Part shown: piece by piece, positions 1-8,236 of the stretch | Position numbering within the stretch: position 1 is the first letter of the stretch | Layout of the letters: every line of letters begins with the position of its first letter | NCBI GenBank assembly: GCA_015064525.1 | Contig: SVSC01000008.1 | Location: 1 to 34,752, forward strand | Direction: 5' to 3' | Length of the DNA: 34,752 nt | From: Oscillospiraceae bacterium | Lineage (GTDB): Bacteria; Bacillota; Clostridia; Oscillospirales; CAG-272 | Position numbers and translations under genes: made by a program | Notes under the pieces: model-generated | What the model was told of the DNA's origin: nothing | Databases searched by the model: none | What the model saw: the letters and a program-made list of their open reading frames with translations, nothing else

Positions 1-10
1 TAGGGGAATT

Positions 11-160
11 TCGCCCGTTGCGACGGGCGAGGAGGGCTCCGCGCCCTCCACCGCGCCGCCTTTTGAAAAAGGCGGGCGAAAACTTTTCGTCAAAATGATA
101 GTGCTAACCCCTTTGTCAGCAAGCTGACGCGCGACACACAGCCGTGTGTCGCGCGCAGGT
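11..160. repeat. Cluster of GC-rich stem-loops downstream of the oxidoreductase gene
   Basis: This gene-free stretch holds several near-perfect inverted repeats: 11-18 with 23-30, 31-37 with 43-49, 56-64 with 67-75, a CGAAAA/TTTTCG palindrome near 78-90, 115-120 with 123-128, and an 11-bp stem 129-139 with 144-154. The last stem begins 17 bases after the oxidoreductase stop and may end its transcript, although no clear T-tract follows. The remaining block resembles the dispersed hairpin elements that trail genes in gut Clostridia; that is a recollection, not a search result. Confidence 0.55.
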
Positions 161-170
161 AAAAAGCAAA

Positions 171-1334
171 TCAGATCTCGGGAATCTCGATCTCCACTTC
201 TCTGCCGATCTCGGAGGATTTTGCAATACCGTCGATGATCGCCTGATTGTAGAGAATCTGAGAGGAAGGAACGGGAGCCGTTCCGTTCTCCTTGATGGCA
301 TCCAGGAAGGTACGGATCTTCAGATCAAAGAGATTGTCCTTCATCTTGATAATCGGAATCTCGGTCTGCGTCTGTTCGCCGCAAACCTCATGATAAAGGG
401 TCATTGCGCCGCCAACGGTGCCGTTCCAGCACTCGGTGGAGGGAATACGCAGGCTTCCCTTGGTACCCATAATAATGGTGTCACCGGGGGTATCCAGATT
501 CATAGCCCAAGCAATGCGGAAATCCAGGATAATGCCGCCTTCCAGACGAATGAATGCCGCGGCAAAATCGTCCACGCCGAAGAGCTTTGCGTACTCGGGA
601 TGACCGATGGTCTGATAGTGAGAGTAATTGGGGTCGGTTCCGAAGAAGGCAGACTTATAGCCCGAAACGGTAAGCGGCTTCGGATAACCGATCGCATTCA
701 GAACCATATCGAGGGAGTAGCATCCAATGTCACCCAACGCGCCGATGCCCGCGGTATCCTTTTCAATGAAGGTGGTTCCGAAGGGCGTGGGAATTCCTCT
801 GCGACGTCCGCCGCCGGTCTGGATGTAGTAAATCTGACCCAGCGCTCCGGAATCCACGATCTTCTTGATCATCTTCATGTTGGCATCCATTCTGGGCTGG
901 AAGCCGATAGAAAGAATCTTTCCGCTCTTCTTTTCCGCCTTCATCACGGCAACAGCCTCGTCGAGGGTGACGGTGAAGGGCTTCTCCAGCAGAACGTTCA
1001 AGCCTGCGTTGAGCGCGTCAATTGCGGGCTGTGCGTGCTGGCAGTTGTAGGTACAAATGGTAACAGCGTCCAGATTCAGGCTCTTGTCAGCCAACAGCTC
1101 CTTGTGAGAAGCATAGTCGGTCTTCACGCCCTCAACGCCGTGCTTCTCCATAAATTTCGCTGCCTTGCCGGGAATCAGGTCGGCGCCCGCAACGATCTCG
1201 ATATCGGGCTGCTTAAGGAAAGACTTCATGTGAGAGTCCGCGATCCATCCGCATCCGATAAAACCGATCCTCAGCTTCTTGGAGGCATCGATCTCCTTCA
1301 CCTCTTGGTTAACCTTAAAATCATCCAATCCCAT
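171..1334 (-). CDS. Gfo/Idh/MocA family NAD(P)-dependent oxidoreductase
   Basis: This is a 387-residue cytoplasmic dehydrogenase of the Gfo/Idh/MocA family, which oxidises or reduces sugars and polyols using NAD(P). The N-terminal Rossmann fold shows GFIGCGWIA at residues 24-32 and the family EKP motif at 117-119. The substrate-domain signature GDIGCYSLD at 201-209 has Tyr where many members carry the catalytic His of DxGxHxxD, as glucose-fructose-oxidoreductase-like members do. I chose the ATG at 1334 because a GGAGG ribosome site lies just upstream; longer versions run back into the previous gene's end. It lies 46 bases after the isomerase gene and is probably cotranscribed with it, a pairing seen in inositol and keto-sugar pathways. 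The substrate is unknown. Confidence 0.88.
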   Translation of the reverse strand: MGLDDFKVNQEVKEIDASKKLRIGFIGCGWIADSHMKSFLKQPDIEIVAGADLIPGKAAKFMEKHGVEGVKTDYASHKELLADKSLNLDAVTICTYNCQHAQPAIDALNAGLNVLLEKPFTVTLDEAVAVMKAEKKSGKILSIGFQPRMDANMKMIKKIVDSGALGQIYYIQTGGGRRRGIPTPFGTTFIEKDTAGIGALGDIGCYSLDMVLNAIGYPKPLTVSGYKSAFFGTDPNYSHYQTIGHPEYAKLFGVDDFAAAFIRLEGGIILDFRIAWAMNLDTPGDTIIMGTKGSLRIPSTECWNGTVGGAMTLYHEVCGEQTQTEIPIIKMKDNLFDLKIRTFLDAIKENGTAPVPSSQILYNQAIIDGIAKSSEIGREVEIEIPEI

Positions 1335-1380
1335 GATTGTGTCCTCCGAATATTTATATAATGTATTTTTACGACTGCCT

Positions 1381-2196
1381 TCAGCAGCCGATGGTTGCAA
1401 GGTACTTGCGGCTCATATCAGCGCACTCCAGAGGAGTATTCTCCTTGGTGGGCTGATCCTGCTCAACAACCACCCACTTCACGCCTGCCTTTTCGGCAGC
1501 GGCAAGAATGGTGGGGAAATCCTGCTTACCGTAGCCAACGGGACGGAAAGCAAAGTTTGCGGGACGCGCGGGAGCCTTCTTATCAATGCCGATCAGCTCG
1601 TACATATCCTCAGACTTCTCACCAACAAAATCCTTCAGGTGCAGAACGGGCGATCTGCCGCTGTACTTCAGCAGGTACTCAGAGGGAACCTCGCCGCCAA
1701 CGTTCACCCAGCAGGTGTCCAGCTCGGTTTGCAGAAGGCTTGCGGGGATCGATTCGTAAAGCACGTCAAGCGCATACTTGCCGTCCAGCTTCATAAATTC
1801 AAAATCGTGGTTGTGATAGAGCAGAGTCAAGCCCAAACGGTTGGCAACCTCGCCAATGGCGCGGATATTCTCGATTACCTGAGGGAACTGGTCAGAATCG
1901 GGTCTATGCTCGGGAATCAGATAAGGAACCACAACGTACTCGCACCCAATGGTCGCGTACATGCTGAGCACGCCCTCGGCATCCTTTACCATATCAACGT
2001 AGGGAACGTGAGCGGACAGCGGAATCAGACCGATATCAGCGCACATATCGCGCACCTCCTCGGGCTTATGACCGTACAGACCGGCAAACTCCACGCCATC
2101 GTAGCCCATTGCCTTCACCTGCTTCAGGGTTGCGTAGAGGTTCGCCTCCGCTTCCTTTCTCAAAGTGTACAACTGAATTGCAACAGGAAATTTCAT
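1381..2196 (-). CDS. Sugar phosphate isomerase/epimerase (xylose-isomerase-like TIM barrel)
   Basis: This 271-residue protein belongs to the AP-endonuclease-2/xylose-isomerase-like TIM-barrel superfamily (IolE/IolI/hydroxypyruvate-isomerase type), metal-dependent cytoplasmic enzymes that isomerise or epimerise sugars. Visible metal and active-site blocks are GVEFAGL near residue 40, YHNHDFEF, ELDTCWVNVGG, HLKDF and VVEQDQP, in the order expected. The ATG at 2196 is preceded by AAGGAAA. It is the first gene of a two-gene operon with the downstream Gfo/Idh oxidoreductase. Together they may interconvert a keto-sugar or inositol intermediate. The exact reaction cannot be assigned from sequence alone. 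Confidence 0.88.
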   Translation of the reverse strand: MKFPVAIQLYTLRKEAEANLYATLKQVKAMGYDGVEFAGLYGHKPEEVRDMCADIGLIPLSAHVPYVDMVKDAEGVLSMYATIGCEYVVVPYLIPEHRPDSDQFPQVIENIRAIGEVANRLGLTLLYHNHDFEFMKLDGKYALDVLYESIPASLLQTELDTCWVNVGGEVPSEYLLKYSGRSPVLHLKDFVGEKSEDMYELIGIDKKAPARPANFAFRPVGYGKQDFPTILAAAEKAGVKWVVVEQDQPTKENTPLECADMSRKYLATIGC

Positions 2197-2294
2197 ATTT
2201 GTTTTTCCTTTCGTCTTCTTTTTTTGAAAAAGCGACCGTTGCCGTTTTCGCAGAACGGCTGCGCCCATTGCGGCTCATCCGTCGCTCTGTTATA

Positions 2295-2323
2295 ATTATA
2301 AGATAATTATTGCTCTGTTTCAA
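2295..2323 (-). promoter_or_regulatory. Sigma-A promoter of the isomerase-oxidoreductase operon
   Basis: On the minus strand TTGAAA (2318-2323) and TATAAT (2295-2300) are separated by 17 bases. This leaves a leader of about 90 bases before the isomerase ATG at 2196. No operator-like palindrome is obvious in the leader. Confidence 0.7.
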
Positions 2324-2349
2324 GTCAAGGATGGGTGTGTATTGGACAT

Positions 2350-2853
2350 TTATTGCTCTTTATAATTCGTCAGCAGGTCAACAAGGGCTTGATCGGCGCA
2401 AATTCTGACAAAATACCGTTTCTCGCCGTCCTCCACGGTGAGAAGATATTCGTTTTCGGGGTATCTTTCACTCACATAGGGGTAACAAGCCTCCCCCCTA
2501 CAGGCTTTGGCAAGGGATTTCCGATTTTCGGCGGTGACTGCCTGACACGCCGCGATCTCATGCAAAGCGATCCTGCAAACCACCGTACGCCGTCTGCCAT
2601 AGCATTCTGTCACCGTTAAATCGGGAGATACGCCGCCGTGATTGGGAACCACGCGATAGATATAGTCCCGCAAAAGGTAGCGTCCTCCCACAAGAATGGA
2701 AAAGCCAAAGCACGCCACCGCGATCAATTGATAGATCCACGGCAACGGGATCGAAAGCCGCGAACAGCCAAAGGAGAGAGCCCCCAGCATGATTGAAAGT
2801 CCAACTGAGGTCTTTTCTCTCGTTTTTTTCAATTTGGGAGCATATTCGTACAT
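2350..2853 (-). CDS. Small membrane protein of unknown function
   Basis: This is a 167-residue protein I do not recognise. A short basic start is followed by two hydrophobic segments, around residues 17-31 and 39-57 (IYQLIAVACFGFSILVGG), and then a soluble C-terminal part of about 100 residues rich in Arg, Cys and Tyr. The architecture resembles small PH-like or YcxB-like membrane proteins, but no motif settles this. Its ATG at 2853 follows a good AGGAGG ribosome site that lies inside the end of gatB, and the two reading frames overlap by 25 bases. It is therefore likely translationally coupled to the gatCAB operon. It appears to be the last gene of that operon. Confidence 0.75.
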   Translation of the reverse strand: MYEYAPKLKKTREKTSVGLSIMLGALSFGCSRLSIPLPWIYQLIAVACFGFSILVGGRYLLRDYIYRVVPNHGGVSPDLTVTECYGRRRTVVCRIALHEIAACQAVTAENRKSLAKACRGEACYPYVSERYPENEYLLTVEDGEKRYFVRICADQALVDLLTNYKEQ

Positions 2854-4289
2854 TCAGTGCCTCCTTTTTTCTCCAACGCCTCCAGAAGCATTCGCTCCGC
2901 CAGCGCAGGCTCAACTCTTCCCCCGCTCATTTTCATCAGTTTTCCTTGCAGAGCGCGGAACGCATTTTTTCTTCCGTTTTGGTAATCTGACACCGAGCGG
3001 GGATCCTCACGGATCACCGAAGCGATCCACGCGCCGATTTGGACGGGATCGCTGATTTGCAGCAGCGCCTCCTCGGTTGCCACGGCGCGGGGAGAAAAAT
3101 CCGACTCGGTTAAGCGATGCAGTAGCCTTTTTGCAACCGCCCGATTCACCTCCCCATTGCCCGCCATCTCCGCAAGCTCACGCAAACGGCAGGAGCGAAC
3201 CTTGGTGGAGAAGGTCTCCTCCTCACCTGCCAGCGCCAGCAGCTCGTTGATCGTCAAATTCGCCACAACAACGGGATGCGCGCAGAATTTTGCCGTCTCC
3301 TCAAAGTATTCGGCAAGACCGTCCCGCGAGACAAGCACCTCCGCTACCGAACGGGAAAGACCGTAGTCCCTTTTCAGGCGCTCCCGCTTTTGCGCGGGCA
3401 ATTCGGGAAGCTCGGCGCGAATCCGCTCCACCGTTTCGGGGGAGATACGGAAGGGGCGCAGATCGGGGTCCGGAAAGAAGCGATACTCCGCCGCCGTCAC
3501 CTTTTTCCGCATGGGCTCGGTTCTGCCCTGACGAGGCAGATATCGCACGGTTCTCCTGCGAACCGCTCCCGTTTCCGCCAGCTCTCCAAGCTGGCGTTGC
3601 GTTTCCAAGGAGATTGCCTTTTCCACAAAGGTAAAGGAATTGAGATTTTTAATTTCGGTGCGCTCACCAAGCCATGCTACTCCCGTCGGTCGGATCGAAA
3701 GATTCACGTCACAGCGCAGAGCGCCCTCCTGCATTTTGCAGGTGGACACGCCGCAGGCAAGCAGCACGCGCCGCAGCTCCCGCAAAAATTCCGCCGCCTC
3801 GGCGCCGTCCCTCAGATCGGGCTCGGTAACGATCTCAATCAGCGGAACGCCGCTTCGATTATAGTCCACCAGCGTTCCCGCCTCAGTGTGAATCAGCTTA
3901 CCCGCGTCCTCCTCCAGATGGATCCGCGTGATGCCGATACGGCGGCTCACCTCTCCCATTTGAAGGTCTAAGTATCCATTTTTGCAAACGGGATCCCGAT
4001 CCTGCGAGATTTGGTATGCCTTGGGCAGATCGGGATAAAAATACTGCTTACGGTCCATGAGGCACCGCTCGGAGATCTCGCAATGCAGAGCCAGCCCCGC
4101 CAAAATCGCCTTTTCCACCGCCGCGCGATTCAAAGAAGGCAAGCCACCCGGCAGACCTGCGCATACGGGGCAGCAAAGCGTGTTGGGCGGCGCGCCGAAC
4201 ACCGTGGGGCAGGCACAAAAAATTTTGGTGGCGGTGTTCAGCTCCACGTGAACCTCCAAGCCGATGACCGTTTCAAAGCCCTCTTGCAT
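2829..4289 (-). CDS. gatB: Aspartyl/glutamyl-tRNA amidotransferase subunit B
   Basis: GatB (486 residues) is the tRNA-binding and kinase-like subunit of the GatCAB complex. The complex converts Glu-tRNA(Gln) and Asp-tRNA(Asn) to the amidated forms in the cytoplasm. The N-terminal signature IGLEVHVELNTATKIFC, the CCPVC/GLPGGLPSLN segment and the DYNRSGVPLIEIVTEPD block are clear. The C-terminal part is the helical YqeY-like tail. Length fits the family. The ATG at 4289 has GGAAAGGAG upstream and lies inside the end of gatA, giving a 17-base overlap. Order gatC-gatA-gatB is standard. Its presence implies an indirect route to Gln-tRNA and/or Asn-tRNA in this organism. Confidence 0.97.
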   Translation of the reverse strand: MQEGFETVIGLEVHVELNTATKIFCACPTVFGAPPNTLCCPVCAGLPGGLPSLNRAAVEKAILAGLALHCEISERCLMDRKQYFYPDLPKAYQISQDRDPVCKNGYLDLQMGEVSRRIGITRIHLEEDAGKLIHTEAGTLVDYNRSGVPLIEIVTEPDLRDGAEAAEFLRELRRVLLACGVSTCKMQEGALRCDVNLSIRPTGVAWLGERTEIKNLNSFTFVEKAISLETQRQLGELAETGAVRRRTVRYLPRQGRTEPMRKKVTAAEYRFFPDPDLRPFRISPETVERIRAELPELPAQKRERLKRDYGLSRSVAEVLVSRDGLAEYFEETAKFCAHPVVVANLTINELLALAGEEETFSTKVRSCRLRELAEMAGNGEVNRAVAKRLLHRLTESDFSPRAVATEEALLQISDPVQIGAWIASVIREDPRSVSDYQNGRKNAFRALQGKLMKMSGGRVEPALAERMLLEALEKKGGTECTNMLPN

Positions 4290-5733
4290 GGCCCTCTCCT
4301 TTCCGCCACAGGGCATTCTCCAGCACCCGTCCGCCACGGAACAGAAGCTCCTCGCGGAAGGAGGGCGCAATCAATTGCAAGCCAAGCGGCATTCCATTCT
4401 CGTCCAAGCCCGCAGGCACCGTGATGGCAGGCAGTCCCGCCAAATTGGCGTAGACCGTGCAAAGATCCATTTCCCGCATCTGCAGATCGGTGAGCCTTTC
4501 GTCCATTCCAAAGGCGCCCGTGGGAGTGGTGGGACCTATGATAAGATCATAGGACGCAAACAATGCCCGAAAAGCCTCGCTCACCTGCTCCCGAATGTGA
4601 CGGGCGGGACGGTAATGGCTTTCCCGCATATCATCGGTCAAAAGAGCGGTTCCCAAAAGAATCCGACTTTTCACCTCATGACCAAAATATTTACCACGAC
4701 TGTTAGAAGCTCTTTCCATGGGAGTGGAACCGTTCGCCGTTCTTCCGTAGCGAACGCCATCGTAGCGCGCGAGATTGGACGCTGCCTCCACTGCCGAAAG
4801 CGCGCAATAGCAGAGCAATGCCTGATCGGGGCGAGGCAACGAAGCTCCACGCGCCTCGGCTCCCGCAAGAACAAGTTGGTCTATTCCCTGCCGCAAAAGC
4901 GCCTGTACCCTCGGAGAGCAAGCCGCCTCGGCAAATTCCGAAAGCACGCCTATGCGCAAGCCCTCCACGCCCTGATCCGTATCCCGAATAAATTGCGGCG
5001 CGGGGTGAGAACGGGAGGTGGCATCCAAGGGATCCCGTACCGCGAGACATTCCAACACCAAAGCGGCGTCCTCTACCGACGGGGTCACCACCCCAACAGC
5101 GTCCATCGAGGAGGCAAACGACGCCACACCGTAGCGGGAAATAACACCGTAGGTAGGCTTCAAGCCCACCACCCCGCAAAAGGAGGCGGGCTGACGAACC
5201 GAGCCGCCCGTGTCGGTTCCCAGAGCGAAGGGAACCTCCCCCGCCGCAACTGCCGCCGCTGAGCCGCCCGAGGAGCCCCCGGGAACGCGGCTCACGTCCC
5301 ACGGATTTCGGGTGAGCCCCAAGGCAGAGCTTCGGGTGGAGGAGCCCATGGCAAACTCATCCATATTCAATTTTCCCATCAAAACGCATCCCGCGCCCTT
5401 CAAAAGCGACACCGCCGTGGCATCGTGGGGAGAAACGTAATCCTCCAAAAAGCGGGAAGCGCAGGTGGTTTTCAGCCCCTTCGCGCAAAAATTATCCTTC
5501 ACGGCAAACGGAATTCCATCCAGAGGACTTAAGGGCAAGCCCTCCGTCCAACGGCGATCCGATTCCGCCGCAGCCCGCAGCGCCCCCTCGGTATCCACCA
5601 GCAAAAAGGCGCCCACAGCAGCGTCGCATTCCTCGATCCGCGCCAGTGAGCGCATCACCAGCTCGCGGGACGTCACGCGCCCCGCTACCAGCGCCGCCAC
5701 GCTCTCGCGCAGGCTCCATTGCTTCTCCATCAT
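4273..5733 (-). CDS. gatA: Aspartyl/glutamyl-tRNA amidotransferase subunit A
   Basis: GatA (486 residues) is the amidase subunit that releases ammonia from glutamine and passes it to GatB. The amidase-signature Ser-cisSer-Lys triad is visible: Lys79 in GIPFAVKDN, Ser154 in PGGSSGGSAAAV and Ser178 in GTDTGGSVRQPA. These positions match those I recall for well-studied GatA proteins. Two adjacent ATG codons (5733 and 5730) can start it after a GAGGTGA site. Either gives an overlap of a few bases with the gatC stop, so translation is coupled. It sits between gatC and gatB. Confidence 0.97.
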   Translation of the reverse strand: MMEKQWSLRESVAALVAGRVTSRELVMRSLARIEECDAAVGAFLLVDTEGALRAAAESDRRWTEGLPLSPLDGIPFAVKDNFCAKGLKTTCASRFLEDYVSPHDATAVSLLKGAGCVLMGKLNMDEFAMGSSTRSSALGLTRNPWDVSRVPGGSSGGSAAAVAAGEVPFALGTDTGGSVRQPASFCGVVGLKPTYGVISRYGVASFASSMDAVGVVTPSVEDAALVLECLAVRDPLDATSRSHPAPQFIRDTDQGVEGLRIGVLSEFAEAACSPRVQALLRQGIDQLVLAGAEARGASLPRPDQALLCYCALSAVEAASNLARYDGVRYGRTANGSTPMERASNSRGKYFGHEVKSRILLGTALLTDDMRESHYRPARHIREQVSEAFRALFASYDLIIGPTTPTGAFGMDERLTDLQMREMDLCTVYANLAGLPAITVPAGLDENGMPLGLQLIAPSFREELLFRGGRVLENALWRKGEGHARGL

Positions 5734-6044
5734 GCCGTCACCTCATCACCGTCCATCACGCGGGGCACCAAAAAGCAATCCTCCAAGCGACATTCCGCCG
5801 CCGCGAGCAATTGCTCCCGCTCCAAAGAGGAGGCGGGGGCATCCTCCCGAAGCTCCGCCAATTCTACCGCGTCCTTCATGCGGTCTCCTCGGTCGGAGGT
5901 ATCCTCCATCCGCTCCAATGCCTTCAGAATTTCGGCAATGCCCGCGGTCAACGATGCCACCTCATCCTCACGCAGAGCAATACAGGAAAGCTCCGCCAAT
6001 CGACGGATCCATTCCTCATTAACCTCTCGATTCATCACAGCCAT
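5730..6044 (-). CDS. gatC: Aspartyl/glutamyl-tRNA amidotransferase subunit C
   Basis: GatC (104 residues) is the small stabilising subunit that wraps the GatA-GatB interface. The N-terminal pattern VNEEWIRRLAELSCIALREDE resembles the family's helical start, followed by a short helix (IAEILKALERM) and the typical Asp/Arg-rich tail ending in LVPRVMDGDEVTA. The ATG at 6044 follows a GAGGTGA site and lies 13 bases after the mnmE stop; ATG 6035 is a less likely alternative. Its stop overlaps the gatA start. The RKDxx core is weakly conserved, as is normal for this fast-evolving subunit, so the context is strong support. Confidence 0.95.
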   Translation of the reverse strand: MAVMNREVNEEWIRRLAELSCIALREDEVASLTAGIAEILKALERMEDTSDRGDRMKDAVELAELREDAPASSLEREQLLAAAECRLEDCFLVPRVMDGDEVTA

Positions 6045-6057
6045 GCTTCACCTCGGA

Positions 6058-7446
6058 TTATTTTCCAACGCAGAAATGAGAAAAGATCTCGGAAACCAGA
6101 TCCTCGGAGATCGCCCGACCGTCCAGCTCGGCAAGCGCCTCCATGGCAAGCTCCACGTCCGAGCAGCAAACGTCAACAGGGTATCCCGCTCGCAAAGCCT
6201 CCACCGCAGCAGCAAGCGCCCGCCCCGCCTTGAGGGCGGCGGCGTGCTGACGGGCATTGGACAGCACCGCGTCCGAGCGGGGATCCAGACTACCGTCGAT
6301 AAACAATCGCTCCACCGTTTCGGTCAAAGCATCCATTCCCTCTCCCGTGGCCGCGGAAAGACACACGGTGTTTGGAAAGCGCTCGCGATACGCAGACGGA
6401 AGCTCGCCCGCCAGGTCGCACTTATTTAACACGGCAATCACGGAAGCCTCCCCCGCCTCCAGCTCGCGACAAAGAGACAGATCCTCCTCCGTGGGCTCCG
6501 ACGAAGCGTCGAACAGCGCCAACACCAGTTCTGCTCGCGCCAGCTCCGCCCGCGCCCGCGTAATACCGATCCGCTCCACAGCATCCTCGGTGGCGTGAAG
6601 CCCCGCCGTGTCGCACAGCAGAAGGGTCACCCGACCCAAGGGGGCGGTTTCGGTCAGCACGTCACGGGTGGTTCCCTCCACGTCGGTCACAATGGCGGCA
6701 TCCCTGCCAACAATACGGTTATAGAGGGAGCTTTTTCCAACGTTCGGGCGCCCGCAGATCACGGTGCGGATCCCCTCCGCCACAGCGTGTCCCGTTCGGT
6801 AGGTGGAAATCAGCGCGTCCAGCGACGCCGCGCAGCGCTCCAGCGCGCCGAGAATTTCCTCGGGCGTCATGTCCGCAAGATCCTCGTCGGGGTAGTCGAT
6901 ACAAACGTAGATCGATGCCAGAATGTGCCGCAGCTCCTCGTACAAGGCGCGACTCTTTGCTTCCGTTCTGCCACCCATGCCGCCGTGCGCCAGCAAAATT
7001 TGTTCCCTGCTTTTCGCCTCCAGCAGATCTCCCAGCGCCTCCGCCGAGGAAAGCCCCATTTTGCCGTTGAGAAAGGCGCGTCTGGTAAATTCTCCCGCCT
7101 CGGCGTGTCTGGCACCTGCGGCAAGAAGGGCGGTCAGCACCGTTTCGGTAAGCAAAAGACCTCCGTGACAGCAGATCTCCACCGTATCCTCCCCCGTGAA
7201 GGATGCGGGAGCGCGATAAACGGTTGCAACGCCGTCATCAATTTCAACCGATGCTCCGTTGGCATCCGCCGCGTAAATACTGCCGTAAACAGCCGCTCTG
7301 GAGGGATACTCCGAAAGCGCCCGTCCGCTCTTGGGGCGAAACACCTCCTCCCCGATTTTCAGAGCATCGGCTCCGCTCACCCGCAAAAGCGCAACACCGC
7401 CCTTTCCTCTCGGAGTGCTGACGGCTGCAATGGTATCGTTCAACAT
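6058..7446 (-). CDS. mnmE: tRNA uridine-5-carboxymethylaminomethyl(34) GTPase MnmE
   Basis: MnmE (462 residues) is the GTPase that, with MnmG, modifies U34 of certain tRNAs. The N-terminal folate-binding domain starts with NDTIAAVSTPRGKGG. The GTPase domain shows GRPNVGKSS (G1, about residue 230-240), GTTRD (G2), DTAG (G3) and NKCD (G4). The protein ends with CVGK, the C-terminal CxGK motif that carries the catalytic Cys. I chose the ATG at 7446 because GAAAGGA lies at a good distance upstream; ATG codons at 7455 and 7482 are worse placed. The partner mnmG, which often follows, is absent, and gatCAB follows instead. Confidence 0.97.
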   Translation of the reverse strand: MLNDTIAAVSTPRGKGGVALLRVSGADALKIGEEVFRPKSGRALSEYPSRAAVYGSIYAADANGASVEIDDGVATVYRAPASFTGEDTVEICCHGGLLLTETVLTALLAAGARHAEAGEFTRRAFLNGKMGLSSAEALGDLLEAKSREQILLAHGGMGGRTEAKSRALYEELRHILASIYVCIDYPDEDLADMTPEEILGALERCAASLDALISTYRTGHAVAEGIRTVICGRPNVGKSSLYNRIVGRDAAIVTDVEGTTRDVLTETAPLGRVTLLLCDTAGLHATEDAVERIGITRARAELARAELVLALFDASSEPTEEDLSLCRELEAGEASVIAVLNKCDLAGELPSAYRERFPNTVCLSAATGEGMDALTETVERLFIDGSLDPRSDAVLSNARQHAAALKAGRALAAAVEALRAGYPVDVCCSDVELAMEALAELDGRAISEDLVSEIFSHFCVGK

Positions 7447-7470
7447 GACATTCATCCTTTCTCGGTTGAT

Positions 7471-7517
7471 AAAAAAGAGCAAGGCAGATTATCCGAACGG
7501 CGGAAACCTGCCTTGCT
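7471..7517 (-). terminator. Terminator hairpin between jag and mnmE
   Basis: AGCAAGGCAG (7478-7487) pairs perfectly with CTGCCTTGCT (7508-7517), and on the minus strand the stem is followed by a run of six T (7471-7476). It begins a few bases after the jag stop. mnmE starts only 25 bases further on, with no clear promoter between, so partial readthrough probably supplies mnmE. Confidence 0.75.
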
Positions 7518-7525
7518 TCATCAGA

Positions 7526-8206
7526 TCAATCCTCGGACTCTTCCGCAACGGGAGCCGAAGCCGCCTTGCTGTCATCCAGGAACATCACCACGCGGCGATT
7601 GTTCTCGGAGCCGATGGAATTGGTGGAAACCCCCTCAATGCCCTGCACCTCGGAGTGGATGATGCGGCGCTCATAGGGATTCATGGGCTCCAGCATCACG
7701 CTCTTCTTATACTTCACAACCTTTGCCGCCATTCTTCTTGCGAGAGCGCGGAGGGCGCTTTCTCTCTTGGCGCGGTAGCCCTCAATATCGAGGGTGATCT
7801 TCACGTATTCTCTTTTCTCGCCGTTCACCTTCTTGTTTGCGGCAAGATTTGCCAGATATTGGAGAGAATCCAGCGTTTCGCCGTGGTGACCGATGAGCAA
7901 ACCTGCGTTCTCACCGTCCACGGTGATCACAACGTCATCGTTGTTGCCTGCCTTCTTACCGATCACAAGACCCTGCAGATCCATATCCTCAATAATCTTG
8001 GTAATGAACGCAACGGCGCAATCCTCGCCCTTCACGCTATAGGAAACCGAGATCTTCGCCTCAACCGAGCCAAAGCCCAAAAAACCCTTTTTGCCTTCCT
8101 CCAGAACGGTAACAACCAGCTCCTCCTCGGCAACGTTCAACTCTGCGGCAGCCTTCTTCAGCGCCTCTTCAACGGTCTTACCCGTCATAATCAATTCTTT
8201 TTTCAC
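7526..8206 (-). CDS. jag: Jag/KhpB RNA-binding protein (Jag_N, KH and R3H domains)
   Basis: This 226-residue RNA-binding protein has the three Jag/KhpB parts in order. The Jag_N domain holds GKTVEEALKKAAAELNV and GKKGFLGFGS. The KH domain contains GLLIGHHGETLDSLQYL. The R3H domain contains NPYERRIIHSEV with the conserved Arg-x3-His spacing. Homologues bind RNA and influence cell-wall growth and division. The start at 8206 is a GTG preceded by AGAGGATC; the next ATG (8188) lacks a ribosome site and would cut into Jag_N. It lies 30 bases after yidC, the usual partner, and is followed by a terminator hairpin. Confidence 0.95.
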   Translation of the reverse strand: MKKELIMTGKTVEEALKKAAAELNVAEEELVVTVLEEGKKGFLGFGSVEAKISVSYSVKGEDCAVAFITKIIEDMDLQGLVIGKKAGNNDDVVITVDGENAGLLIGHHGETLDSLQYLANLAANKKVNGEKREYVKITLDIEGYRAKRESALRALARRMAAKVVKYKKSVMLEPMNPYERRIIHSEVQGIEGVSTNSIGSENNRRVVMFLDDSKAASAPVAEESED

Positions 8207-8236
8207 AGTCTGATCCTCTTTCGTTTGATATCAATC

